A DNA stretch of 64,000 bases from Rothia aeria (lineage in GTDB: Bacteria > Actinomycetota > Actinomycetes > Actinomycetales > Micrococcaceae): positions 124,001 to 188,000 of the forward strand of contig AP017895.1 of the NCBI GenBank assembly GCA_002355935.1, in the 5' to 3' direction. Positions 1 to 7,799 of this stretch are shown here, in pieces. Positions within the stretch are counted from its first letter, which is position 1. Every line of letters begins with the position of its first letter. The translations under genes were made by a program, and so were the position numbers. The notes below the pieces were generated by a model. It was not told where the DNA came from and searched no databases. It saw only the letters and a list, made by a program, of their open reading frames with translations.

Positions 1-201
1 GGCACGGAATTCGTCAGCCCGGTGCACAAGCGCCTTGGTGGGCACGCAGCCGATATTGATGCAGGTGCCGCCGTACATGTTTGAGGACTGCTCGATCAGG
101 GCAACGTTCTTGCCGGTTTTCGCGTAGGCGCCAGCAAGGGTTTTGCCGCCTTTGCCGAAGCCGATAACGACCATATCGAAGTGAAGGCGCGCGGTAGTCA
201 T
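1..201 (-). CDS. RclA-like pyridine nucleotide-disulfide oxidoreductase (N-terminal part)
   Basis: The first 67 residues of an FAD-dependent disulfide reductase are visible; the rest lies beyond the window edge. An FAD-binding glycine motif (VVIGFGKGGKTLA) is followed by GGTCINIGCVPTK, which holds the redox-active Cys pair. The VIGFGKxGKTLA opening followed by IEQS..MYGGTCINIGC is closer to the RclA/YkgC flavoproteins, which protect against reactive chlorine, than to lipoamide dehydrogenase. The ATG at 199-201 follows a GGGAG ribosome site. The neighbouring HxlR regulator and NAD(P)-binding oxidoreductase suit a redox or electrophile stress role, but that is inferred. Mercuric reductase or another family member is possible because the C-terminus is unseen. 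Confidence 0.8.
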   Translation of the reverse strand, partial: MTTARLHFDMVVIGFGKGGKTLAGAYAKTGKNVALIEQSSNMYGGTCINIGCVPTKALVHRADEFRA

Positions 202-363
202 AGTGTTCTCCCGGTGAAGTTTGAGGTGTTCATAATTTGTGTCTGGTGTTCCGGTGAACTTCAACGGGCGGCGTATGGCATTTATTCCTGGGTTTTGCAA
301 GAAAACATTAAGTTTTTTGACGCTGCGCTGGGGGCGGGTCGTCTACCTTATCTTATGCAGCCT

Positions 364-426
364 AAAAAGAGCCTTTATGTGAATAAAGCGTTGGAAATCC
401 CGCTTTATTCACATAAAGGCTCTTTT
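364..426. repeat. Palindrome family A, copy 1 (terminator-like)
   Basis: A near-perfect inverted repeat with about 26-base arms (AAAAAGAGCCTTTATGTG... paired with its complement) around a short loop, with A and T runs on the two sides, so it could terminate transcription on both strands. It sits just downstream of the oxidoreductase ending at 450. A nearly identical copy is at 9034-9097 and a related one at 49937-50000. Confidence 0.85.
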
Positions 427-449
427 ACACCCAGCAGCGGGGGTGTAAG

Positions 450-1079
450 CTACCGCGACACCACACTCACGCGCTCGCACTGATGCTCCCCCGACTCGAT
501 AAGGTCAAGCACGGCGACCGCAAAATCCGCATAGCTGATTTCGCTCTGCCCGGCAGCATTCATCGTCAGCACATCGCCTGCCAGCTGGTATTCACCCGTG
601 CGCTCACCCTCAGGGTTAAACACCAGGGCCGGGCTCAGGTACGTCCAGGCAACATCGTCGCGGATGCGCAGCGCATCATACGCCTGCGCCATCGCGGTAG
701 CCAGCGGCTTGAATTCTTCGGGCATGGCGGGCGAGTCTACAAGCCGCTGATCCGTGGTCGAGTCGGGGTAGAGGCTGCCAGCGCTGCCGATAACGAGCAG
801 ACGGGTTTGGGTGCCGCTGAGCGCATCCGCAAGATGGACTAGGTGATCCTTGTGCAGGTGCAGGCTCTCGGGAGTCCACGCGCCGAAGGCGTCTACTACC
901 GCATCGAACCCAGACAGGTCGCTGCGAGTGAGCGCGAAAACGTCCTTGATGAGCGTGTGCTGCGCCTGGGTGGGGTGTTCGGACCGCATGATAGCGGTAA
1001 CTTCATGCCCGCGTTCGACGGCTTCGCGCACGACGAGAGTACCGGACTTACCGTTTGCACCGATGACTGCGATTTTCAT
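450..1079 (-). CDS. NAD(P)-binding oxidoreductase, NmrA/SDR-like
   Basis: A 209-residue Rossmann-fold protein. It opens with the dinucleotide-binding motif MKIAVIGANGKSG, has a central VIGSAGSLY strand, and ends with the DFAVAVLDLIE segment common in the atypical short-chain dehydrogenases that resemble YwnB and NmrA. The length suits that group. It is divergent from an HxlR regulator starting at 1192, an arrangement typical of oxidoreductases induced by quinones or carbonyls and repressed by the adjacent HxlR protein. The substrate cannot be told from sequence. The ATG at 1077-1079 has a GGAGGAAA ribosome site upstream. Confidence 0.8.
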   Translation of the reverse strand: MKIAVIGANGKSGTLVVREAVERGHEVTAIMRSEHPTQAQHTLIKDVFALTRSDLSGFDAVVDAFGAWTPESLHLHKDHLVHLADALSGTQTRLLVIGSAGSLYPDSTTDQRLVDSPAMPEEFKPLATAMAQAYDALRIRDDVAWTYLSPALVFNPEGERTGEYQLAGDVLTMNAAGQSEISYADFAVAVLDLIESGEHQCERVSVVSR

Positions 1080-1097
1080 GTTTCCTCCGCGATAAAC

Positions 1098-1122
1098 GTT
1101 GTATTCTTAGGACGTATTCAAC
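1098..1122. promoter_or_regulatory. Imperfect inverted repeat, candidate HxlR operator
   Basis: GTTGTATTC and GTATTCAAC are inverted copies matching at 7 of 9 positions, separated by 7 bases. They lie in the 112-base gap between the divergent oxidoreductase and HxlR genes, where a regulator of both would bind. Assignment is by position and symmetry only. Confidence 0.4.
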
Positions 1123-1191
1123 GCTACCGACGCGATAAACACCTGTGAAGACGGCACTTTAACGTGCCCCAGTTACCCCAAGGAAACTATT

Positions 1192-1545
1192 GTGACGGAC
1201 CAGTATCTTTACCAAAACGCCGAATTGCCGCAGTGCCCCGTCGAAACCACGCTGGAGGTTATTTCAACGCGCTGGGGTGCCCTTATTGTGCGCGATCTGC
1301 TCAACGGGCCCCTGCGCTATAAAGAGCTTCAGCGTTCGCTCGGCAATATTTCGCAGAAAGTGCTCACCGAGAACCTGCGCCAGCTTGAGGCTCGCGGAAT
1401 CCTCACCCGCACCGTCTACGAGCAGGTGCCGCCGCGCGTGGAGTATAAGCTGACCGAGCTGGGGCAGAGCATGCGCACCCTGTTCGATGCACTGTGGGCA
1501 TGGGGCGAGCACTACCAGGAGACCGTTACGCAGAGTCAGTTGTGA
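1192..1545 (+). CDS. HxlR family transcriptional regulator
   Basis: A 117-residue winged-helix regulator. The HxlR signature is clear: CPVETTLEVISTRWGALIVRDL, then a GPLRYKELQRSL helix-turn-helix, ISQKVLTENLRQLEARG as recognition helix and wing, and an LTELG segment. The Cys at residue 15 sits where redox-sensing family members (YodB, HypR) carry their reactive cysteine, so thiol-based sensing of electrophiles is plausible. The GTG start at 1192 follows AAGGAAA by a proper distance. The divergent oxidoreductase at 450-1079 is the likely target. Confidence 0.9.
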   Translation: MTDQYLYQNAELPQCPVETTLEVISTRWGALIVRDLLNGPLRYKELQRSLGNISQKVLTENLRQLEARGILTRTVYEQVPPRVEYKLTELGQSMRTLFDALWAWGEHYQETVTQSQL

Positions 1546-1736
1546 AAGAGCGGCGACGGTGAGCGTTATTGCGCCGGTTGGCCTTGGTACACCTCGGTTT
1601 TCTATTTTGGTGTTTGTTTTGCATCTGGCGGTTATTTAAGTCGCTGAATGCACAACAAACCCCAAAATAGATGTGCCTCTGCGCTTTGGAATCTAGACTG
1701 GTGGTAGACGTTTTTACCCCGAATGAAGGAGCCGCA

Positions 1737-2266
1737 ATGGATGCCCGCGATGTTCTGTGCGAAGCTGCAAGCCGACCCGCAACTGAGGCAAAAGCCCTTG
1801 TAGACGCTCTGCCCGCAGGGGTGTTGAACGCGCACGCTGGTGGGCATACGAATTCGATCGCCTGGCTGCTGTGGCATGCGGGCGGCAGATGGATGTGCAG
1901 CTCGCGCAGCTAAACGGCGAGCCGCAGGTGTGGCATAGCCAGGGGTTTGATGCCCGCTTCAACTTGAGTGAGCTGGGCGATACGGTGGGCTACGGGCATA
2001 CTGCGGAGCAGGCGCGCGCCGTCGTGGTGGAGGATGCCGCACTGTTGGCCGAATATTTGGGTGCGGCCACTGCGGCGTTGAGCGAGTATGTCGCGGGTTT
2101 GAGCGAGGCTGATTTGGATGACGTGATTGATACGTCCTGGACTCCGCATGTGACGCGCGGGGTGCGGCTGGTGAGTATGATCGACGATGCCGCCCAGCAC
2201 ATGGGGCAGGCAGCCTATGCGGCAGGCATTCTCGCGGGTGCAGACGGTTCGGGTGGGGCGGCATAG
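1737..2266 (+). CDS. DinB/DUF664-type protein, frameshifted
   Basis: Two overlapping frames rebuild one protein of about 176 residues. The first carries an HTNSIAWLLWHAG stretch, matching the DinB-superfamily metal-site motif H..N...W...H. The second continues MDVQLAQLNG and ends AAQHMGQAAYAAGIL, holding the distal metal histidine. The frame is lost in the G-rich stretch near 1880, where one base appears to be missing. DinB/DUF664 proteins in actinobacteria are often mycothiol-dependent transferases; the substrate here is unknown. Start ATG at 1737 after GAAGGAG. It may be a sequencing error or a recent pseudogene. Confidence 0.7.
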
Positions 2267-2291
2267 TGGCTGTCAGTACGAGCGGAACCGA
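2236..2291 (+). repeat. Imperfect 56-base direct repeat, left copy
   Basis: This stretch spans the end of the DinB-like gene and a GTG-led start (V A V S T S G T E). It matches 2841-2896 at roughly 80 percent of positions. The AT-rich MepB-like gene lies between the copies. The left copy reads like the 5' end of the SAP-domain gene that properly starts at 2871, suggesting insertion or allelic recombination that duplicated the junction. Confidence 0.65.
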
Positions 2292-2338
2292 GATATCTTC
2301 TATTAATAAAAAGATTTTCCGAAGAAAGGTAATAAATA

Positions 2339-2782
2339 TTGAAAATTATTGATATCCTTCATGAGTTTTATGGTGATTTTGATTTCATTAAAGAAAAATG
2401 GAATGAGGACTATGAAGGTCTCCTTATTAAGACAAAGGAAGAGCAAAAATATAAAAGGTGTCGTTTAGCAAAGAGGACATCCAAAAAAGAAGGCTACTTT
2501 ACAGTCTTTTGGAAAAAGGACCAAAATAATAATAATGTTCCTTATACTAATGAAGACTTGGGTGATGAACTTGTTATTGTCGTAATCGACAGCTACAATA
2601 GTGGGCTATTTATTATCCCGAAAGAGGTGGCAGTTAATAAAAGGATTCTCTCTACAAGGGATAGTAAAGGGAAAATGGCTATGCGTTTTTATCCACCTTG
2701 GTGTACAAATTTAAATAAAACAGCTCAGTCAACGCAAAAATGGCAGTTAGATTACTTTCGGAGTTATAAAATTGGGAATTAA
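2339..2782 (+). CDS. MepB-like protein, AT-rich insert
   Basis: A 147-residue protein with clear MepB-family segments: YNSGLFIIPKEV, a KGKMAMRFYPPW stretch and TQKWQLDYF near the C-terminus. MepB is named from the staphylococcal mepRAB locus; its biochemical role is not established. The TTG start at 2339 has an AAAGG ribosome site 9 bases upstream. Base composition is far more AT-rich than the neighbours (Lys, Asn and Ile codons dominate), so it was almost certainly acquired, possibly from a Firmicute. It lies between the two 56-base direct repeats. Confidence 0.8.
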   Translation: MKIIDILHEFYGDFDFIKEKWNEDYEGLLIKTKEEQKYKRCRLAKRTSKKEGYFTVFWKKDQNNNNVPYTNEDLGDELVIVVIDSYNSGLFIIPKEVAVNKRILSTRDSKGKMAMRFYPPWCTNLNKTAQSTQKWQLDYFRSYKIGN

Positions 2783-2840
2783 GTATATTTGAAATAAATA
2801 TTGGCAGAGGGCAGTGATATGAAAAGTTAGAGAGTATTAC

Positions 2841-2896
2841 GGGTGCGGCCAGTTCGAGAGGGGTAGCGTAGTGACAGTCAGTACGGGCGGAGCCGA
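2841..2896 (+). repeat. Imperfect 56-base direct repeat, right copy
   Basis: Right-hand partner of 2236-2291. It contains the start of the SAP-domain gene (GTG at 2871, V T V S T G G A D). Together the copies bracket the low-GC segment from about 2292 to 2840. Confidence 0.65.
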
Positions 2897-3493
2897 TTGG
2901 CGTGATGGTGCGACTGCCGAGCAGGTTGCGGCGGTTGAGCACCTGTACCGCAACCATCGGAGCCTGCCGTATATTTCGCCCAAGCGTGACCTGGCGGCGT
3001 GGCTTGAAGAGGTGGAGCTGTCCTCGTCGAAGGCCGTTCCGAAGTGGGCGCTTGAGCCGGTCGCCGACATTGAACTTTATGGTGGGTACCTGTTTGAGGT
3101 GACGGCGGGCGACATTATTCTGCTGTGGCGCATAAGCTTCGATACCTTTACCACGCAGAGCTGGTTCCCGAAATATTTTGAGTACGTCTACGGGATCGAT
3201 GCGGCGTTCGACCTGCGGATGCTGGTTGAGGCCGGGGTCGTGGAGGTGGAGTCTGCCGCTGATTCTTTGGATTTGGTGACTGCCCCGGCACTGCGCAAGG
3301 CTCTCAAGGATGCGGGCGTGAACGACTTGAGCAGTGCGAAAAAGGCCGATTTGATGAGGCTTGCGCGGGAACACCTCTCCCCACCCAACTTGAGGACGCG
3401 GTCCCCGTGCGGTCTTATAAGCTCACCACCGCAGGGCGGGCATTACTTGACGCCCGCCCCGAGGTAGTAGCTAAGCACCCGAAGAAGGGTTGA
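2871..3493 (+). CDS. SAP-domain-containing protein, frameshifted near the C-terminus
   Basis: About 206 residues after restoring one base. The N-terminal part is an unrecognised globular region. Residues 145-175 (TAPALRKALKDAGV...KADLMRLARE) resemble a SAP helix-extended-loop-helix, a fold often used to bind nucleic acid. The literal frame runs into unrelated residues after LSPP; one added C in the run near 3388 gives LEDAVPVRSYKLTTAGRALL...VVAKHPKK, a sensible tail ending at the TGA at 3491-3493. That stop abuts the end of the converging AbiH remnant at 3494. GTG start at 2871, placed by the GAGAGGGG upstream. Confidence 0.55.
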
Positions 3494-4483
3494 TCACAGA
3501 ATTTTTCCAGAGGTAATTTTCGATGGATCTACACCAAACCTCTGTAGTTTCTTGAACTGCTCGGCTACTTCATTCTTACAATATTCATTGAGCAACCAGG
3601 CTGCGTGCGAGGTTTTAGGGTGATTGATAAGGGCACGGATATATTCGTCGTCAGAATCACCAAACTAAATCCTATACAAATTATACTGTCCACATTTTCT
3701 TGAATATCCAGAAATTTTTTCAATTTACCTAGCTGTACATCTTTTTTAATTCCTCATGCAAATCGCGAACATTGTCATCATATTCCAGCATATAGCTCTT
3801 ATAGCCAACTTCTCTAGCGCAATGACCTACAATAAGTTCGTCTTTTCATTACCCCTAAAACCGTGTATATACAATATATTCTGACTCTGCACATCATACA
3901 TTTTCTGAAGAGTTTCTGTGTAATTAAAATTAATGAAACCTCCTTTATTAATTTTGAGTAATTTAAAAACTTTCTTTCATTCTAGATTTCTCAATATCAA
4001 CTGTAGCTATCCATTGTCTAAAGACTTTTTAAATTCCTGGGCAGCACGAGGCCAAGGGCTACTACCATCCTCTAAAACATATCCAGTCTTTCGAGGATCA
4101 AGATCTCCCTCCTTATCAACAATATCCTCAATCTCATCGCGAATCAGCTGATAATCAATCTCTCCAAGCGCATACTCTAAATGTGACCATAAATCATCAG
4201 TTTCACAATAACTAAGAATCCCCAAAAACCCGCAAGCACCCCTTTTACATAGGCCCAAGGCTGTATATCTTCTATTTCTTCAGCCGGAAAATTCCAGACA
4301 TTATGACTAAGAGATATTAAAATATTCTCAGATTTTCCAGAAATTCTTCATACACTAAACATTTATATTCAGGTTGTGTATCAGCAATATAATTTTATAA
4401 ATGAAATAAGCGAAATGTGTATAAGATGTTGGAAGTCCATGTGCAAGATCAAAACCATTACCAACAATGTAAAGGTTGTTCAA
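3494..4483 (-). pseudogene. Decayed AbiH-family abortive infection gene
   Basis: Reading the minus strand across several frames recovers an AbiH-like protein of about 330 residues. It opens NNLYIVGNGFDLAHGLPTSY, the family's nucleotide-binding-like N-terminus. Then follow ETDDLWSHLEYALGEIDY, GGFINFNYTETLQKMYDV, NILYIHGFRGN and IICIGFSLGDSDDEYI, in the right order for AbiH. At least five single-base frame changes separate these pieces, more than in neighbouring genes. A TTG at 4481-4483 after GGGGTGAAG is a plausible start. Composition is strongly AT-rich. AbiH proteins block phage growth in lactococci and relatives; this copy probably does nothing now unless many of the indels are read errors. 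Confidence 0.75.
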
Positions 4484-4771
4484 TTCTTCACCCCTATATT
4501 AGTATTCAGATAATTTTGCTGTATTCAATTATATCCTAAGTAGCATCAACGAGAAAAGTGAACAAGAAAAAATTTTTAATCTTGAGAGTTATCTATATAA
4601 TATGTAATATAGTGAAACAATGGTTTATAATATTAAATATTATTTCACACTTTTCTTTGCAAATCTATACGCTTTCTTTCGCAAAGCCCACGCCAGCGCG
4701 TCACCTCGACACACTTCTGCCTCAGACCCGCCACGCTGCGGGCTGCCGTATTCGGTCGGAACCGTGCTTAC

Positions 4772-5185
4772 CTATGTTTCGGAATTTGGGTATTCACCAT
4801 CTCCCACCGGTTCCAGCCATTCTGCCGTACCTGCCGTAATAACAAGGTGGGAGAACCATGAGTCTACCGGAGCTCCGTGCCAGTGCTTCACGCCGTCTTT
4901 GGCGAGAGCCACATCCCCAGCATGGAGTTTGGCGGGCGGATGACCTTCTTCCTGGTACCAGCCCTCCCCCGCTGTCGCTAGGATGATCTGGAACCCACCA
5001 TTATGCTTGTGCCAGTTATTGCGAACGCCGAGCTCGAAACTCACATTCGCCACGGTGACAGGCACATCCGGATCATTCACCAGCGTATTCATGTAGCTGG
5101 TTCCGCTGAAATACTGGGCGAGCGCATCGTTCACACCGCCGAGCGGGAACACACCCTCGGTCACTTCAGTCTCGTATTGACTCAT
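4772..5185 (-). CDS. Cupin-domain protein, paralog 1
   Basis: A 137-residue single cupin. Motif 1 is WHKHNGGFQIILATAGEGWYQ, with two metal-ligand histidines but Gln where the third ligand Glu usually lies. Motif 2 is HAGDVALAKDGVKHWHGA. Such small cupins accompany carboxymuconolactone-decarboxylase-like proteins or act as stand-alone oxidoreductase-type enzymes; no substrate can be assigned. The ATG at 5185 follows CGGAGGAATCC. The next gene upstream on the same strand (5570-5992) is a clear paralog, so this is a local duplication split by a palindromic repeat. Confidence 0.8.
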   Translation of the reverse strand: MSQYETEVTEGVFPLGGVNDALAQYFSGTSYMNTLVNDPDVPVTVANVSFELGVRNNWHKHNGGFQIILATAGEGWYQEEGHPPAKLHAGDVALAKDGVKHWHGAPVDSWFSHLVITAGTAEWLEPVGDGEYPNSET

Positions 5186-5345
5186 GGATTCCTCCGTTTG
5201 CCCTTGAAACGTCGTTCAGGCATTAGATTACCCTTAACGTTTCCTTAAACCTAGGATTTTCGGAGAGAAACACCCAAAATTTTGTTTGTGGCGCTTTATG
5301 ACGCGAAACCCACAGCGACACGCCGCATCCGCGCGTGCCACCGCC

Positions 5346-5456
5346 TCGCACCCGCCACTCTGCGGGATACCCTAAGAGCACCGCGCGAGCAGATAGGATT
5401 TCGACGAAAAGATAGCGAAATGTTATCTTTTCGTCGAAATCCTATCTGCTCGCGCG
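5346..5456. repeat. Palindrome family B, copy 1
   Basis: A perfect or near-perfect inverted repeat with arms over 30 bases (GCGCGAGCAGATAGGATTTC...) around a short loop at 5383-5456, preceded by a conserved 37-base leader (TCGCACCCGCCACTCTGCGG). The whole unit, leader plus palindrome, recurs at 7661-7766 with compensating changes in both arms, so the stem is under pairing constraint. It separates the two cupin genes. Confidence 0.85.
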
Positions 5457-5569
5457 CTTACACTAGTGTTATGTGCCTGATCGCGATGCTGTGGCTAAGT
5501 TAGCTGGCTCGATGAAGACCCCAGAAAAACACGAAGCCCTGCCCACGCATCCGGCCTTCGAGACCGCGT

Positions 5570-5992
5570 TTACCTATATTTCTCGGAGTCCGGGTATTCC
5601 TCATCAGTCACCGGGTCGCCCCAAACAGCCTCACCCGCGTTCACCACGATATGCGAAAGCCACGAATCGGCAGCGGCACCGTGCCAGTGCTTCACCCCAT
5701 TACGGGCGACCGCCACATCCCCGGCGTGAAGTTTGCGGGGCTCCTCGCCCTCCTGCTGATACCAGCCCTCACCGGCGGTCACCAACAAAATCTGGTACCC
5801 ACCCACATGCTTATGCCATTTAGTACGGGCACCGGGCTCAAAACTCACGTTCGCCACCTTGGCGCTCACCTCCGGGTCAAACACCAGCGGGTAGTTGTAG
5901 CTTGACGGCATATCCGGCGCTGTCGATACCGGGTTCACCTCACCCAGCGGGAAAATACCTTCGGTTACTTCGGTCTTAAACTTTGACATCAT
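5570..5992 (-). CDS. Cupin-domain protein, paralog 2
   Basis: A 140-residue cupin closely related to 4772-5185: shared TEVTEG.FPLG opening, WHKHVGGYQILLVTAGEG for motif 1 and HAGDVAVARNGVKHWHGA for motif 2. As in its paralog, the usual motif-1 glutamate is Gln. Start ATG at 5990-5992 or the next codon, after AAAGGAACAG. Both paralogs keep the histidines and the AGEGWYQ.EG turn, so both are probably folded and metal-binding. Function unknown. Confidence 0.8.
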   Translation of the reverse strand: MMSKFKTEVTEGIFPLGEVNPVSTAPDMPSSYNYPLVFDPEVSAKVANVSFEPGARTKWHKHVGGYQILLVTAGEGWYQQEGEEPRKLHAGDVAVARNGVKHWHGAAADSWLSHIVVNAGEAVWGDPVTDEEYPDSEKYR

Positions 5993-6262
5993 CTGTTCCT
6001 TTCGGCATAGGTTTCATCTAAGAAACCTTCCGTATCTTTATTCTACTCTCGCTGACAACTTCGTGAGAAGCGGTGGGAGGGAGAATGTTGAGGCGGCGAC
6101 GGGACGTGATGGCAGGGTGATGGTTTTTATTTGAAGCGGCTTGCCCTCATCTGAGGTCCACTGTATCTATCAGTTTGTCATCCCGTGGGTTCCACACCTA
6201 TTCAGCGAACCTTCCACACCCCACCCACCAGCGTTCTCACCCGTGATAGAATCCACAGTATT

Positions 6263-7624
6263 ATGAGACGCACCACAGAGCTTTCGCCTGAGCACCCTGA
6301 ATCACCTGCGCCGCGCATTCCAACAAACACACCAGACTCGACCGCAAAACCCACATCAGCAACGCCGCTGAACGCACGCGGGCAGCTCACGCTCCTGACC
6401 GCGCAGGTTTCTGATGCTCTTGCGTCCAGTATCCAAGCTATCGCCATGCCCCTGCTGACCTACGGCGCCACCGGCGACCTCGCCCACTCCGCTATCGTCA
6501 TGGTCGTCGAGGCAGTCCCCGTCATCCTCTTCGCACCCTTCGCAGGCACCATCGCCGACAGATTCAACCGCAAAACCCTCACCGTCAGCTTCAGACTCGC
6601 CAGCGCCGCCCTACTCATCGCATCCCCAGCCCTCTACGCCGCCGCAGGACTGTCCGCCTTCCTCACCATCGCATTTCTCGTCTCAACCTTCGGCACCTTC
6701 TCATCCCCCGCAGCCTCCGCCGCCATGCCCTCCCTGCTCGGCGACGACTACCAAAAATACATGGCACGCCGCGGCAGCCTCATCTTCCTCGCCCAAACCC
6801 TCGGCCCCACCATCGCAGCCGCCGTCGCATCCTTCACCACCCCAGCCCTCGCCGTCGGATTCGCAGGCACCCTCAACCTGCTCGCCGCCCTCACCGTCGC
6901 CACCATACGCAACTACGACCTCACCCACGCCGAACGCACCGCCACCGTGCAGGAACACCACACCGGCAGACTCCTGCGCGAAGGCGCCGCCTACACCGCA
7001 CACAACCCGGTCGTGCGCGGCATGCTCACCTTCTGGTTCCTCTCCATCGCCGCCGTACCCATCACCACCCTGCCCATGCTCGAATACCTCACCCGCGGCC
7101 TCGGGCACGACTACACTGCCTTCGGAATCGCAACTTCCGTCTACGCCGCCGGATGCGTGATCAGCTCCTGGCTCTCAGCCAAACTCGGCGTCGGTACAGG
7201 CACCGGGCGGGTACGCATAACCAAACGCGGGTGGATGTGCATCTCCGGACTCGGCTACGGCGCTGTTTGTCTGAGCATGGGACTGTACCCGGCACTGTGG
7301 GCGGTACTCGTACTCTGGTTCACCTGGGGCATGTTCTACGGACCCGAAGAAGTGCTCGGGCAGGTTCTCTTCGCAGACGCTATTGACGAGCACATGCGCG
7401 GGCGCGTCTACAGCTTCATGGGCGTGGTTTTCTCCCTAGCAGGTATGGTCGGGTACCTCATCACAGGATGGGCGGTACCAGCATTCGGCGCGATCAACAC
7501 CATCGTTGCCGGAGGGTCACTCTTCGTTATCGCCACCGTATTCACGTTCATTCTCGGCCCGACCGCACGAGCGATACGGGCGCAGGAATCGCGGAATGAG
7601 GCAAAGAACCGTGCGGGTGCATGA
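6263..7624 (+). CDS. MFS exporter, EntS/DHA3-like
   Basis: About 453 residues with 12 predicted membrane helices after a roughly 35-residue polar N-terminus. The cytoplasmic loop between helices 2 and 3 carries GTIADRFNRKTL, the MFS motif A form seen in the DHA3/EntS group of drug or siderophore exporters. The second half repeats GYGAVCLSMGLYPALW and GRVYSFMGVVFSLAG. Start chosen at ATG 6263; the open frame continues upstream to about 6185 without a convincing ribosome site. Substrate unknown. The next genes are on the opposite strand, so it is a single transcription unit. Confidence 0.8.
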   Translation: MRRTTELSPEHPESPAPRIPTNTPDSTAKPTSATPLNARGQLTLLTAQVSDALASSIQAIAMPLLTYGATGDLAHSAIVMVVEAVPVILFAPFAGTIADRFNRKTLTVSFRLASAALLIASPALYAAAGLSAFLTIAFLVSTFGTFSSPAASAAMPSLLGDDYQKYMARRGSLIFLAQTLGPTIAAAVASFTTPALAVGFAGTLNLLAALTVATIRNYDLTHAERTATVQEHHTGRLLREGAAYTAHNPVVRGMLTFWFLSIAAVPITTLPMLEYLTRGLGHDYTAFGIATSVYAAGCVISSWLSAKLGVGTGTGRVRITKRGWMCISGLGYGAVCLSMGLYPALWAVLVLWFTWGMFYGPEEVLGQVLFADAIDEHMRGRVYSFMGVVFSLAGMVGYLITGWAVPAFGAINTIVAGGSLFVIATVFTFILGPTARAIRAQESRNEAKNRAGA

Positions 7625-7660
7625 CCTGCTCTGCGTATCCATCTTTGGGGTACTACCACT

Positions 7661-7766
7661 TCGCACCCGCCACGCTGCGGGATGCCCGAAACATCGCGAG
7701 CAGATAGTATTTCGGCGAGAAGATAACAAACCGCTATCTTCTCGCCGAAATACTATCTGCTCGCGC
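7661..7766. repeat. Palindrome family B, copy 2
   Basis: Second copy of the leader (TCGCACCCGCCACGCTGCGG) plus long palindrome (CGCGAGCAGATAGTATTTCG and its complement) seen at 5346-5456. Differences between the copies occur in paired arm positions. It lies between the converging ends of the MFS gene and rlmC, where a bidirectional terminator would be useful. Confidence 0.85.
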
Positions 7767-7799
7767 CCTAGGGTTGGGTTATGTATATGCTCGGGAAAC

